64,000 nucleotides of DNA from Sepiola atlantica (lineage: Eukaryota > Mollusca > Cephalopoda > Sepiida > Sepiolidae): contig OY744525.1 in the NCBI GenBank assembly GCA_963556195.1, positions 27,695,769 to 27,759,768 on the forward strand, written 5' to 3'. The notes beneath the pieces were generated by a model that was not told the DNA's origin, did no database searches, and saw nothing but the letters and a program-made list of their open reading frames with translations. Positions 34,080 to 44,990 of the stretch are shown here, one piece after another (position 1 is the stretch's first letter; each line of letters begins with the position of its first letter). The position numbers were made by a program, and so were the translations under genes.

Positions 34080-35440
34080 TAATGGAAAGCGCTCCAGACA
34101 GGGCATAAAGCCACTTGATGTAATGAGCTGAAAAGAACGATGGTTATTGCAAAGACAGTAGTAGTAGTAGTAGGAGGAAAACAGTCAGGAAGAAGGGAGT
34201 TCCACAAGCCTGCAGTTCTTGGAAAAAAGGTACTGGAATAGGAAGCTGTATTATAACGAGGTATAAAAACAACGAATTGATGGAGACCACTAGACCAACG
34301 AGTCAAACGAGCTGGAACAAAGGAAGCATGGAATAGATCAGACAATTCAGAAGAACACATGCCATAATAGTATTTATAGAAAAGATTGAGACTAGCAACA
34401 TCACGTCTGTGAGAGGGAGGGTGCAGAGAAGTAGAAAGAGTGGGGCCAATAAAATTACAGATACGCATCTGAACATTATCAAGAACCCTCAAATGGAACA
34501 GAGATTCACCAATCAAAATATGATAAAAGTACTCTGTACATGGTCTAATAGTAGATTTGTAGAGATAGAGAATAGCCACAGGTGTGAGAAAGTGTTTGGA
34601 GAGATAGAGAGAACCGACTTTATGAGAAGCAGAAACAGCAATGGATCTAATGTATGAACTCCAAGAAAGATTTAATGAGAAACAAAGACCAAGAAGTTTC
34701 AGAGTCGATTTCTCCTCAAGAGCAGAGCTATCCATGAGAATCTCAGGAAGAAAAGGGATATGTCTACAATTAGAAGACAAGAGCTGAGTCTTAACAGGAT
34801 TAAACGAAACAAACCATTTCTAACCCCAATCCACAACCGAATCCAAGTCAACTTCTAGATCAGCCGTATATTCCAACTTATACTAGGAAGATGGGCAACA
34901 CCAGAATAGAGAGTGGTATCATCAGCATAAATGTTAATTTTCTGAACAATATTCTCTGGTAGACCATGTATATAGAGAAGTGACAGTGTTTGGCCTATAA
35001 TAGAACTCTGAGGGACCCCAGCATTGATAGGGAAAGAGGATGAGGAGACATCATCCAGAGTTACTTGCAAGAAAAGACCTAATACTGTTAAAAACCTTAC
35101 CACTAATACCATAACCCTGAAGTTTGTGCAGAAGACCAAAATGCCATACTCTATCGAACCCCTTTGAAATGTCAAGCGCAATGGCTCTACCCTTTACTGA
35201 ATTATTGATAAACCAACAGAAACGCTCAGCTACAAAAGTTAAAAGATCAGCAGTTGAACGAACACCATCAAAGGAATACTGGACATCACTAAAGGGGTCC
35301 AAACTTTCCAGATAATAAACACGCTTGCAATTGACCAACCTTTCAAAAACCTTGCTAATAACATGTTAAACTGATTTTGTTTCATATGCATTCTTTGTGG
35401 GAAGATGGCAGTACAATATGTGGCTTTCAAGTCGTGATCA
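34080..35440 (-). pseudogene. LINE family A reverse transcriptase remnant (Jockey/CR1-like)
   Basis: Longest copy of LINE A, read from 35440 down to 34080. It shows the RT palm motifs RAIALDISKGFDRVWH (about 35190-35140), FPINAGVPQSSI (about 35030-34995; the usual QGS reads QSS) and IYADDTTLYSG (about 34938-34905). The C-terminal region follows: TLKLLGLCFSLNLSW, KVGSLYLSKHFLTP, LYLYKSTIRPCTEYFYH, LTRWSSGLHQF and FFPRTAGLWNSLLPDCFPPT. The frame shifts near 35100 and near 34850. No endonuclease or ORF1 is present, so it is 5'-truncated. The 3' end matches those at 13236, 24535 and 36163. Clade is inferred only from RT motif style. Confidence 0.9.
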
Positions 35441-35445
35441 AAATG

Positions 35446-35478
35446 TTCTAAGCCTTTTGGCTACAATCAAAGTGTAAA
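35446..35478 (+). repeat. Isolated U2 snRNA 5'-end-like fragment
   Basis: ttctaagccttttggctaca then atcaaagtgtaaact matches the U2 5' segment with a few changes, but the SINE core does not follow. It may be a solo U2 pseudogene or another head-bearing repeat. Confidence 0.55.
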
Positions 35479-35679
35479 CTACCAGGGTAGATCGAGAACC
35501 CGAGTCTGACTCGACAACACCCAGACTGAGCTGAACTCATACTTCAACCAGTTTGAGGATATGGAACAAGTGTATCTGGTAATTGCGAAAGGTGGACTCC
35601 TTCTGGCAGACTACTTGATCATGATGAGGCTGAAATAAGCTGAAACAGAAATATTTCAACGATACTCCAGCAGTCGAGA

Positions 35680-36275
35680 AATGATATGAGAATGGTACGA
35701 TGAATGTGTAATGTAAGTCTTAAAGACAGCCTTAGATCTGAAGACCTCAGAGATAGATTAAATCTAGAATGTATAGGGAGATGTGTGAAAAACAAGAGAG
35801 TTTGTTGGTATGGCCACATTGAAAGAATGGATGAGAGTTCTTGAGTTAGTAGATGTAGAACAGTTGGGCAGCAGGGTCAGTTGGCAGGGGTAGGCCAAGG
35901 AAAACATGGGAAGAATTAGGAGAGTAGATAGTGAACTTTCGGCAACCTCGTAACTATCGCTTCCTTTATTTTGCTATTTAGTCCTTACCTTCCGGTAGTG
36001 ATGTTTCTGACAAAGGGGGAAGAATTGCAGGTTTCTGGGTCAGAATCTATCCATCTAGCACGTATCGTTGGCTAGTTTTTAACTTTGAAGCAGTATTTTG
36101 TTTTAGCTTCTTACATTAAATGGCTTCATGCCTTGTCTGGAGCGATTTCCATAAAAAAATAAGGATGGACATGAGAGAAAGAGGGATAAGTAAAAATCTG
36201 GACAGAGATAGTTTAGTTTGGAAGTCAATTTCTAACACATGTCAGCATGTAAAACGGGCATTACACTGAATATGA
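35680..36275 (+). pseudogene. LINE family B fragment, split by a LINE A 3' end
   Basis: Plus-strand pieces MCNVSLKDSLRSEDLRDRL, WYGHIERMDESS and VSRCRTV run to about 35930. The frame resumes after an insert with RMDMRERGISKNLDRDSLVW (about 36166-36225). The order and spacing equal one continuous LINE B C-terminal region. The same family is at 12670-13205 in the other orientation. Confidence 0.72.
35945..36163 (+). mobile_element. LINE family A 3' end inserted in LINE B
   Basis: ttagcttcttacattaaatg ... gtctggagcgatttccataa then aaaaata is the LINE A 3' terminus (compare 24470-24535). It interrupts LINE B between GKENMGRI-like text and RMDMRERG. Confidence 0.65.
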
Positions 36276-36373
36276 TGATGATAATAATGATTTTGACACA
36301 CAAAAGCGACAATATGATGATCGTGGTGGAAGGCCATTGTCTGCACTGCTGGTTCTGATAACAGCATGGACAT

Positions 36374-38205
36374 ATGGTAAGAAGCTTTCTCCCACAAATA
36401 ACTCCTGATCTTCCAGTTCCATCTCAAACCCCAACTCCAGCAGAGTCCATTGCAACTGCACCAGCAGCCTCCCAGAGACAAACGGAAGAGGGATGGAAGA
36501 CTGTAGGAAACATGGGGTGGAAACACATGATCGCCCCAAACCACTCTCCCATCAGCTGTACAATCGGTGGAGTCACATCAGAAACCAGTAGTGGAACCAT
36601 AACATCAGCCACTGAAGAATTCAGCAGCACAACTGTAATACTGACAATAGATTAAGCAGAAAAGTAAAAACTTGTCTAATGAGGAAGAAGGAGCCAACGA
36701 GAAGGGATTGCGCATGACCATGACAAGGAAAAAAGTGGATAAAAGAAAAAAGGCAGAATAAACAAACCCCAAACCTAAACTCCCATGGAACACATTCCTG
36801 CCCCTACACCACCAACCCCTACTACAAAACCCCTTCTAAATACACTATCCCCTACACCACCAAGCCTGACTACAACGCCCCTTCTAAATACACTATCCCC
36901 TACACCACCAAGTCTGACTACAACGCCCCTTCTAAATACACTATCCCCTACATTACCAAGCTCTGCAAAAACACCATCCCTACACCACCAACACCTGCAG
37001 CAACATCTTCCCATAACTTCCATCCATCATGTCAAAATTCTTTCCAACAATGCCAATACCCCATAAAATTCATTGCACCACCTCCTCGCCCAGAGTTTAC
37101 CAGAAGAGAATAGGCTGAGGTGGAAACACAAAGGAGCCAATCGGTGTTCCTTCGTTGAGAGAAAAAAGAAAACCATCCTTTAATTGGGGAGGGAGATCTG
37201 CAGAGTTTACTCCTTGTCAGTTGGTACAGTGTTATCTCTCTGCCAAAGGAGAAATCTGAAACCCATTTTGGACCTCTTTCAGATGGGGATAAAAGACATT
37301 TCAGACCCTACCAACTTCTTGGATGCTCCTTTGTCAAGCTTCCAGAGTGATAACATTGCTGAACCAGATGCAGATGTGGAATTGATTGAGCTTTAGCAGA
37401 ACAATATTGTGAAAAGCAGATTTAATTAGAACAATTTGCATCTGATTCGTACAATCATAGAGAGAATAGAAAATGGTTCATTTGGATCAGTCTAAAGCGT
37501 TCAGCAATTGTTTGTTGTCATCTGTTTTACCTTTAAACTGGACAAATATATCTCCATTCTGTATTGCTCATTGATGTCTGTTGTGCAGGTGATTGAAAAG
37601 CATTCAGAGTCGTTTGCTGTTTCTCGGTTAGTCCACCAGAGTTATAAGTTGTCACCTCTACTTTATGTCCTTGCATTGGGGTCGATATTCCCAGATTAAG
37701 GGATGGGGCAACAAGTTTGGTCCCATGTGTTATTGCACTACCTGACGAGGCACCAGCCAGGGTTTCTCTTTTTATCATTCTTTGGAGAGTGTACAAAATG
37801 ATTGTGGGAACCAAAATCAACTGTAGAAAGTTGATTACTCTGCAGTTAGGTGCCTGGAGAATTAACGCTGGATGGATGGTCCAGTTGAAATCCTTGGTGT
37901 GTGGTTCAGACAGGATCTCCAGCTTAAGAGAAAGTAATTAGAAGTGCAGTCAAAGCATCAGTTCAGACTTGACGTTGAAGGAATCTTTCCTTAAAGGGTA
38001 GCGCTGAGGCATGCGCCAGTATGTCTTTCCTTTTATCATTTACTGACTGACTGTACTTCCTCTGCCTGCGAGCCATGTAATGGTCTCTCAGCACCTTCTG
38101 TACTTGCTTCTTTGGATGAGAGGAAGGCCATGGGTTCGCAGACAGGTTTGTATTTAACGTCCATGTTTTTGGGGGATGCCTGACTTGGCATCTCATACAC
38201 ATAAA
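36374..38205 (+). pseudogene. Tx1/L1-like LINE remnant
   Basis: Discontinuous remains on the plus strand. At 36374-36655 a low-complexity, serine/threonine-rich frame (QTEEGWKTVG) may be ORF1. At 36829-36955 a 57-bp unit is repeated three times. RT pieces follow: ISILYCSLMSVVQV, FAVSRLVHQS then LSPLLYVLAL (about 37555-37680), LGVWFRQDLQL (about 37890-37930), LSLKGRAEAC in frames near 37985-38010, LTVLPLP (about 38045), then GRPWVRRQVCI and GMPDLASHT (about 38115-38205). Those last motifs are typical of the Tx1/L1 group. Many frameshifts and stops. Confidence 0.7.
36829..36955. repeat. Threefold ~57-bp tandem repeat
   Basis: Units of ccccttctaaatacactatc followed by ccctacaccaccaagtctga; they keep the frame and encode a proline/threonine-rich repeat. 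Confidence 0.85.
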
Positions 38206-38214
38206 CTCATTAGG

Positions 38215-38700
38215 TTAGAGACTCTGTTTTGCACCCTGTCAAAGACGGAGAGACTAGTGGTTGGTGCACCAGTCTAGATGTGGCAACATTACTCCATGCA
38301 TTAGCGAATGGTGGCTTTATAGATATATAGGATACTGGCAGGTGTGAGAAGTTTTCTAGCCCGTTAGTAGGAGCCCACCTCCTTTGCAGCAGACTTGGCA
38401 GTATCTTCTATGTATTTATTCCAATTCATTTTGCTTTGAATGTTGGACTCTCAGGAAGAGAGCCAACCAGTCATGACAGTCGGTGGTTGAAAGATTTCTT
38501 ATAATTGTTAAAGGAAAAGAGCTTTGTCTTGTTATCATTGAATGTAACTACCCATTTTTGGCTTCATTCTACTACGGAGTGGAGGTCATTTTTTAAGGAT
38601 TCAGTTATTGCCTTTGATATGCATGCATTCGATTTGCCTGCATGCTGAGAATAGATCATGGTGTCATCAACAAATATACCCATCTCAGACGCGATCGCAT
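38215..38700 (-). pseudogene. LINE family A fragment
   Basis: Minus-strand homologue of 13573-13935 extended towards the RT (its 3' part starts ttttgcaccctgtcaaagac at 38230). It includes the complement of the YADD-adjacent region atggtgtcatcaacaaatat (about 38656). The C-terminal end is missing, so the fragment is bounded on both sides. Confidence 0.75.
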
Positions 38701-39237
38701 CATGGACATCATTTATTTTCTCCTTTCTTTATTACCTTGAATTGCTAATAAATAGTGAGTGCATGGGGGGGGGGGATAGAGAGAAAGAGAGACATGGTCT
38801 CTTGATTAGTTAATTGCAAATTACGGCTAATTCGAACAATCAAAATGGAAGTTTTTTTTAAACATAACTCAGTTCAAAATCTGTATTTTGTTTGTTTAAA
38901 ATATATAGGAAAAAAGCCCCCGGGGAAGAAGAAAAAGAAGAAGAAGAAGAAGAAGAAAAAGAATGATGAAAAGGATGATAATGTCGACCGCCATAAATGC
39001 TGACGTACTTGGTTGAGTGCGTGATGTTGGCATTGGTTAGTAATGCACTTAGTGTCGATTACAAAAATGTGTTGGGCAAGGAAGGGTATCCTTCATAAAA
39101 GTTTTGCTAAAAAAACCTTCATAGATATTTCTATGTGTGCAGATAGCCAGATACCTGGACGGGGGCTAACCAGTATCGATGATGCCCCTCAACCTGCACG
39201 ACAATAAAAAGAACCGATGACGAAGAAGAAGAAGGTG
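38701..39237. other. Simple repeats and an unassigned interspersed repeat
   Basis: G run at about 38766, GAA run at about 38932-38965 and another near 39225. The stretch 39000-39210 (gggctaaccagtatcgatga ... cctgcacgacaataaaaaga) looks like the 3' end of a retroposed repeat with AATAAA, but I cannot name it. Confidence 0.45.
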
Positions 39238-39640
39238 GATTATTCGGACTACTGTTTTCATCTTGAATGTTATTCTCACAACGTTTCAGCTGATGTAACC
39301 TCCGACCTTCTTCAGATGTATTTGGTGGTAAGTGCTAAGTGATAATCAGTTCTAAGCGACAATCTTCTGGAGGTTGAAGGTTCAATCCTAACTAAAGGCG
39401 ATACTATAAATGCACTTAAGAATTACCTAAGATTTCTACCTAGTCATGACTGACGGAATGATAGCAGTCTACTCTTGTGGATTAAATAAAGGGTTCCGTT
39501 TGAAATTCTATATAGATTTCCGAGTTTAACAAAGATTCATGAATTTGACGAGAAACGCCTGAAGAAGATCAGAGGTCACATCGGCCGAAACGTTGTGAGA
39601 ATAACATCTAAAATAAGAACAGTAGTCCAAATAATACAAA
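39238..39640. mobile_element. Foldback element C with hammerhead-like termini
   Basis: Left arm minus and right arm plus both carry the motif. The right arm has CTGAAGA at 39559-39565 and GAAA at 39587-39590, then cgttgtgagaataacatct. The left arm has the complement (ttattctcacaacgtttcag ... ccttcttcagatg). The outer ends attcggactactgttttcat / gaacagtagtccaaataata pair. Best preserved of the three copies. Confidence 0.85.
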
Positions 39641-40659
39641 TAGTCGAACAAGAATGCTATTTCAAACTGCGGTCAGAGTCTTTTATAGATATACTTGGAC
39701 GCACTGAAAAGAATATTCTACATTTTGATTTTTTATTGAATTTTCTTAATTTACGAACAATGAAAAAAAAAAAAAAATGTAAAGTGCTTTATGTGATGAT
39801 GATGATGATGATGATAATGATGATGATTGAGGGCAAATATTTAGCAATTGCTAACTTCACCTTAGGAATTGTTTAAATGGATTCTGGTTTGGATTCAATA
39901 TAAACGATGGTCGCGTCCCTGGATGTACCAAGAACAACGATAACAATTTATATGTGATAAATAGCGTAATAGAAGAAAATGTATGTTATGAAGTAAAGAG
40001 ATAAAAACAAGGTTAACAAACAAAACTTATTTATATATTCATGTTGGCTGTAACGATAGAGATAACAGCAGTAGCAGCAGTAGTCGTTAAAGGTCTTTAG
40101 CTGTAGGTAGTGGTTCTTTGGTGAATTCTCTACCCTCGCTGTGAACGCTGTTACGGTTGTTGTTTATTAATTTTCAGAGTAACAACGATATGGGTTTGTC
40201 AGCGTGAAAGAAATCACTTTTTGGTTAGCGAGCGGTTGTTTATATTGGAACCAGCTGATTCTCAGAGCTACCCAGAGAAACCGTTTCAAACGAGCGGGAA
40301 TCTGTTTCATTAGTAGAGAATTTGCAAGTCCACACCTACATGTGAGATAATGTTTTTATTTCGGGACTTCATGCTGAGATTGTGTGGACGTCAGACAGAG
40401 CGATTGATTTAAGTGCATTCCATTTCCACTAGGTACAAAAAGAGGAAGAAGAGAAGAGAAAAGGAAAGAAGAGAAAGGAGTAAGCTGAACAAATGGAGAA
40501 GGAAAGAGAGTAGTTTATACACGTTAGTATATTTTTCACGTTTATTTGTATCGCGTGCATCGTTACAATATGTCACAAATGAAGAGGACAAAGATCTTGT
40601 TCATTTAGTCGAACACGTGAATGACATGTTTACTCTGTTATTTTATTTCTGTAACATGA
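39641..40659. other. No gene seen (3' side of the protease gene)
   Basis: Contains a GAT microsatellite at about 39798-39825 and a purine-rich stretch at 40440-40500. Frames here are low complexity. It probably holds the 3' untranslated region of the protease gene, but I see no clear polyadenylation signal to fix it. Confidence 0.35.
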
Positions 40660-40848
40660 TCATGTTGCAAATATATTTATGGTTAATGACTTCATCAGAC
40701 TCTTTCTTAAGATCCAATCTTTATAGAACGAAACCCTGGAAAATACAGAAAGTCCTTCTCGACAATCCCATCCATATGACACGATTCCGATGAGGACGTT
40801 ACGCCCATCTCTTTTGCGGCGACAGACCAAAGGTCCACCTGAATCACC
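40660..40848 (-). CDS. Trypsin-like serine protease, terminal exon (catalytic Ser)
   Basis: The minus strand has a good acceptor (gttgttgttttgcag before 40848) followed by GDSGGPLVC, the S1-family motif around the catalytic serine. GIVSYGWDC then reads the strand near the substrate pocket, and [13 protein letters not shown] corresponds to the C-terminal helix (usual form V-Y-x-R-V-x-x-Y-x-x-W-I). The stop is at about 40660. The exon starts in phase 0, as in most trypsin genes, where this intron lies just before GDSGG. The preceding exon should end in ...CQ and was not found. The specificity-pocket residue six before the serine would lie in that missing exon, so cleavage preference cannot be stated. 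Confidence 0.85.
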   Translation of the reverse strand, partial: GDSGGPLVCRRKRDGRNVLIGIVSYGWDCREGLSVFSRVSFYKDWILRKSLMKSLTINIFAT

Positions 40849-41190
40849 CTGCAAAACAACAACAAAAAAGAAAATGAAATTTCACTTTTGATAAATTGAT
40901 TAGGTAAAACTGCACTTTAACGGCGTCGCTAATCAACGCGTATTTCTAAGGCAATGTTTTTCTTATGACTAAATTTTGTTTTATTATTTATTCAATTAGC
41001 AATGATGTCTCGTGGAAAAGGCATGAATCAGGTTGTTCATGAACTATCTGCCATATTGTTGTATTAGTTGTATCTATCCGGTGTTGCCCAGAAGTAAAAG
41101 TAAAAATCACTGACTTTTTATAAACAAACAGAAATTCATTTTGGTGATTTTAATATCGTAAACAAATTATTTTGTGAAATACATATTTTC

Positions 41191-41241
<51 letters not shown>

Positions 41242-41481
41242 GATAGAGAGAGAGAGAGAGTAAGAAATATTTTATGCTTTATATGTATCTTTTATGTATT
41301 TTTTAATATATTTTATATATTTTCAAAGCTAAATTTTATTACCTGCAGTAATGTCATTGCGGTAATAGTCCTCTGAGGAGAAGATTTTCTTTGAAAACTC
41401 ATGAGTTAAGGACGCAGTATCACTCCTTGTTTTTGAACTTTAATAAAATCTGATTAATTTCTCATTTTATTATGTCATTCA

Positions 41482-41526
<45 letters not shown>

Positions 41527-42159
41527 GTGTGTGTGTATATATTTGTTGTTGTGTTTATATATACATGCATTATATTGTGTTTATGTCTGTGTATATTTGT
41601 ATTTGTGTAGTGAAAAGCTCGAAATAAATGACCTTGTGTTACATATACTAAATATATATTGTTATGGGTTCTCTTTTATAGAAGACCTCTATGCAGATTT
41701 TTACTAACTTCTTGAGAGAGAGAGAGAGAAAGAGAGAGAGAGAAAGAGAGAGATAGATAACATATGAATGTTCCAATGGCAACGTGCATTTAGTATAGTG
41801 TGTGTTGACTACATGCATTCAACCAATAGGTTTTTTATCCATAGGACTCTTCTTCAGTTAGTCTGTTTTTTAGCCAATTTATTAATAGTAAATTGTTCTT
41901 GTTGGTGTTTACTGATGTCCAACATGACACTTTTAAATTCCTCCATTTTCGTCATTTAAAATAGGTTATCGACGGTTTCATGTTTTTTTACACGGTCGTA
42001 ACTTTTCCTACTGGAAGATAAATTATTCACTTCTTAGCAAGAGAAAAAAGTAACCTTGTTCAAACTTATTTACGTGATCTTGATTAAACAATAACAGTCT
42101 ATGAAAATCGACAAAACTTTTTTTTTTTCCGTGGTCGAACGATTAAGATTTCAAAACCT
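40849..42159. other. Intron sequence with TA and GA microsatellites
   Basis: TA runs at about 41194-41238 and 41488-41523; GA runs at 41241-41261 and 41715-41752. At 41050-41085 gtatctatccggtgttgccc is, inverted, a SINE/RTE-like tail. No exon recognised. Confidence 0.5.
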
Positions 42160-43430
42160 CGTGTTATGAATGACTTGAAATATTTTTCATCCACCTCAAG
42201 AATGAAAACCACTTTAAAAAAAATCCTATTTTCTGACGTTGGAGACTTTCTATACACACTGTCTAGAAGAGTTCATATAGTCACAAAATATGGTAGATCA
42301 CAATCATACCATAACACTATGCCAACATATTCATGCACATATTTGAAACTTAACTACTACAAAACTTCCCACTCAAACCCTCTCACTACTACCACTACAG
42401 CGACAATATTTTCTTCATTTGGCCACACAGCCTTACCAACCTAATAGACTTCCAGCAATACACCAACAATTACCATACCACTATCAAATTCACCATGGAA
42501 CACTCATATGACTCCATTCCATTTTTATACGTTACAGTCAAATCCCACAAAAATAGCATCATCCGTCTGCAAGAAACCCACAGATAACCACAAATTCCAC
42601 ATTTAACAGTAACCACCCTTTAAACCTGAAACAAAACCGATCATATAAAGTTTGTGCATAAACATTAAATGCATATGCTAATCCCCCCCCCCTAGATTTC
42701 ATACACGACATCACCAATCTTGCACAACAATTCCTGATCAGCCAATACCCCATCAAATACATCAAGAAAAACATAAAAAAAAACTGCAAGAATAGAAAGA
42801 CAACAACTGAAATAAAAAACACCACATCCTTTCATCATGGGCAACACATGCATAAATTCATAACTAACCAAACCAAAACTGTTAACAACCTAGAAACAAA
42901 TCCTACTATAAAGTACATCTTCAGCCTACCTACAATTAATGCAATTAGGCAATTACCCATTTGTGCAGCCATACCTACTCGCTCACACAAACACACACAG
43001 TACACTCTGCAACACGGTAATTACAAATGCAACAAACCCAGATGCCTAGTATGCACACATATAAAACCACACTCCTTTTTAACATACCTAACACCAGCAT
43101 CCAACTCCAACCCCAACACATAACATGCGACAACTTCAAAGCTGTATATTTATTGTTCTATTTGTGATAACAGAGATTTTATTGGTGAGACCAAAATTCC
43201 ATTCCGATCTCGTCTCAACAACCATAAAACATCCATTCGACAAAAATATTCTTTCGTGCTACTAGCAGGACATTACAACCTACCAGGACACACACTAGAC
43301 AACATCAAGTGTCTCCTAATAGACTCTACGAAAATATGCAAACTGAAAGAGATCCAATGGATCCTAAAATTCAACACACACATCACAGGACTTAATACAG
43401 ACCTAGGTGTCCTGAACACCTATAAATAGA
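42160..43430 (+). pseudogene. Penelope-like element, 3' part with GIY-YIG endonuclease
   Basis: Plus-strand remnant. TIKFTMEHSYDSIPFLYVTV (about 42478-42537) matches the region just after the RT palm in Penelope-like elements. DFIHDITNLAQQFLISQYP (about 42695-42755) continues the post-RT region. The linker CNKPRCLVCTHI (about 43030-43065) is the Cys-rich connector. The GIY-YIG-type nuclease then follows with a frameshift near 43170: KAVYLLFYLC, DFIGETKIPFRSRLNNHKTS (about 43165-43230), LAGHYNLPGHTLDNIKC, ending at the stop near 43429. The RT catalytic core is missing or unreadable, and stops occur at about 42578 and 43125. It lies in the large intron of the protease gene, opposite strand. Confidence 0.85.
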
Positions 43431-44960
43431 TCCACAACCGACAATAATAAAATATAATTTAAATAATATATATATTATATAATAAAATGTATTATATAAT
43501 AACACAATACTTCAACAACTATAACATCTAAATACTTCCATTACAGACAAAATCACTATAATTATAACCTATACACACAAACTATTACCATTAAACGTTG
43601 TCTTAAAGAATCAATAAAATAATATATCACAGTCATAGCATAAAACATAAAATAATTATAACCTAAATAAAGAAAATCACTATTGCTTTAACCTATACAG
43701 ACAAACCATTAACATTAAAAGTTTTCTTAAAGAATAAATAAAGTGATATACTACAGTAATAGCATAAAAACATACGATCGAATTATCATAATAAGTTGTA
43801 TTTACTTTCAGTAAAAGATCGTTTACAAAACATAAGAAGTAGAACTAATTTCCGCAGTACTTGTTTCAAAAGTTTAAATATTAATAGGCGGCCACTAACA
43901 ATCTCGAAAAAATAAATAATTAAATTAATCAAAATCAGTTTTAATTAGTAGATAATATTAGATTTCAACAGACTCGCAGACAATAATTCATTAATACACA
44001 GTAACAACTAAACAAGATTTAGTAGCACGTTACGTAACACACATTATAATAACATCATATATTGCAACTGAAGCTGGACGAAAAGTAGGTGCGCACGCAT
44101 TAGTCCGACTATCTAATGTAAACAAATAAACAAATTAATCACCAAGCTCAAATATTTCCTCTTCTTTATTATAAAAAATATATATTAATTAAAATACTGA
44201 GTTATTCTGGCTTAACAGAAATCGATATCTCAGTCATTTATTTTATTTACAATAACAAAAGTATCCCCAGATTTCTAGTATTACAGTATTTGATAACAGT
44301 TGAAATCACTTTGCTCTATCAAAAAAAAACTATTTACATTTGAATTTTCACTGCCAACGTCTGTTGGTTTTCTCTGTAATTTCAGTGTCTATAAACTTAC
44401 CCAAGGTTTAATTACTCTCCGTACCCTTCCAGTCAACGTCTAGTTTAAGCTCTCCCTGCCGCTATGGTTTCAGTGGTCCCTAACTTTTCACACGACCCAC
44501 AGCGGAAGTGGAAGCTAGAGCCCTCCACACACCACATACTGGACTGGTTTAAGTCAATAATCAAATAAACATAAAAAACTAATAACAGCCTCTGAACAAA
44601 GTTAAACAACACTTAGCTGACTCTTAAACATATTAGTTAAAGTAAAAAAAAGACTCTATCTTAACAGAACATGAGATCACAAACACAAAATACCATCGTC
44701 ATCGTTTTTTTATTTAAAAAAACATGAGACGACTCATAACCAGATGGAAAGTGGTCTTATGTCCTGCAAAAAACTCACCTGATAATTATACTTAAATAAT
44801 TAAATAATCACATTTATTTTTATATAAAAAATAACAACCTCTAAACATATTTAAACAACACTCATTTAACTCCCGATCCTTACCCCCAATAAACATATGG
44901 CCGATCAATTTTTAGCACATTGATGCCCCGCACATTTTTGTTTTTCCTCTTCTCTAATTA
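43431..44960. other. Intron sequence; possibly 3' region of the Penelope remnant
   Basis: AT-rich, with two direct copies of cacaaactattaccattaaa / gacaaaccattaacattaaa (about 43575 and 43700), each followed by cttaaagaat(c)aataaa. No exon of the protease was recognised. Confidence 0.4.
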
Positions 44961-44964
44961 TTCC

Positions 44965-44990
44965 CGATGAAGAACGCAGGGCGTTTGAAA
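44965..44990 (+). ncRNA. Hammerhead-like motif (CGATGA variant)
   Basis: CGATGA (44965-44970), a perfect 5-bp stem AACGC/GCGTT (44973-44977 with 44981-44985) around AGG, then GAAA (44987-44990). The first box differs from CTGATGA by one base. It lies 1.5 kb downstream of a Penelope-like fragment in the same orientation. Confidence 0.35.

Noticed and set aside
41340..41440. Candidate missing protease exon (minus; ...YYRNDITAG before a gtaata donor)
   Set aside because: Both possible frames give the wrong phase or a nearby stop, and the required Cys residues are absent.
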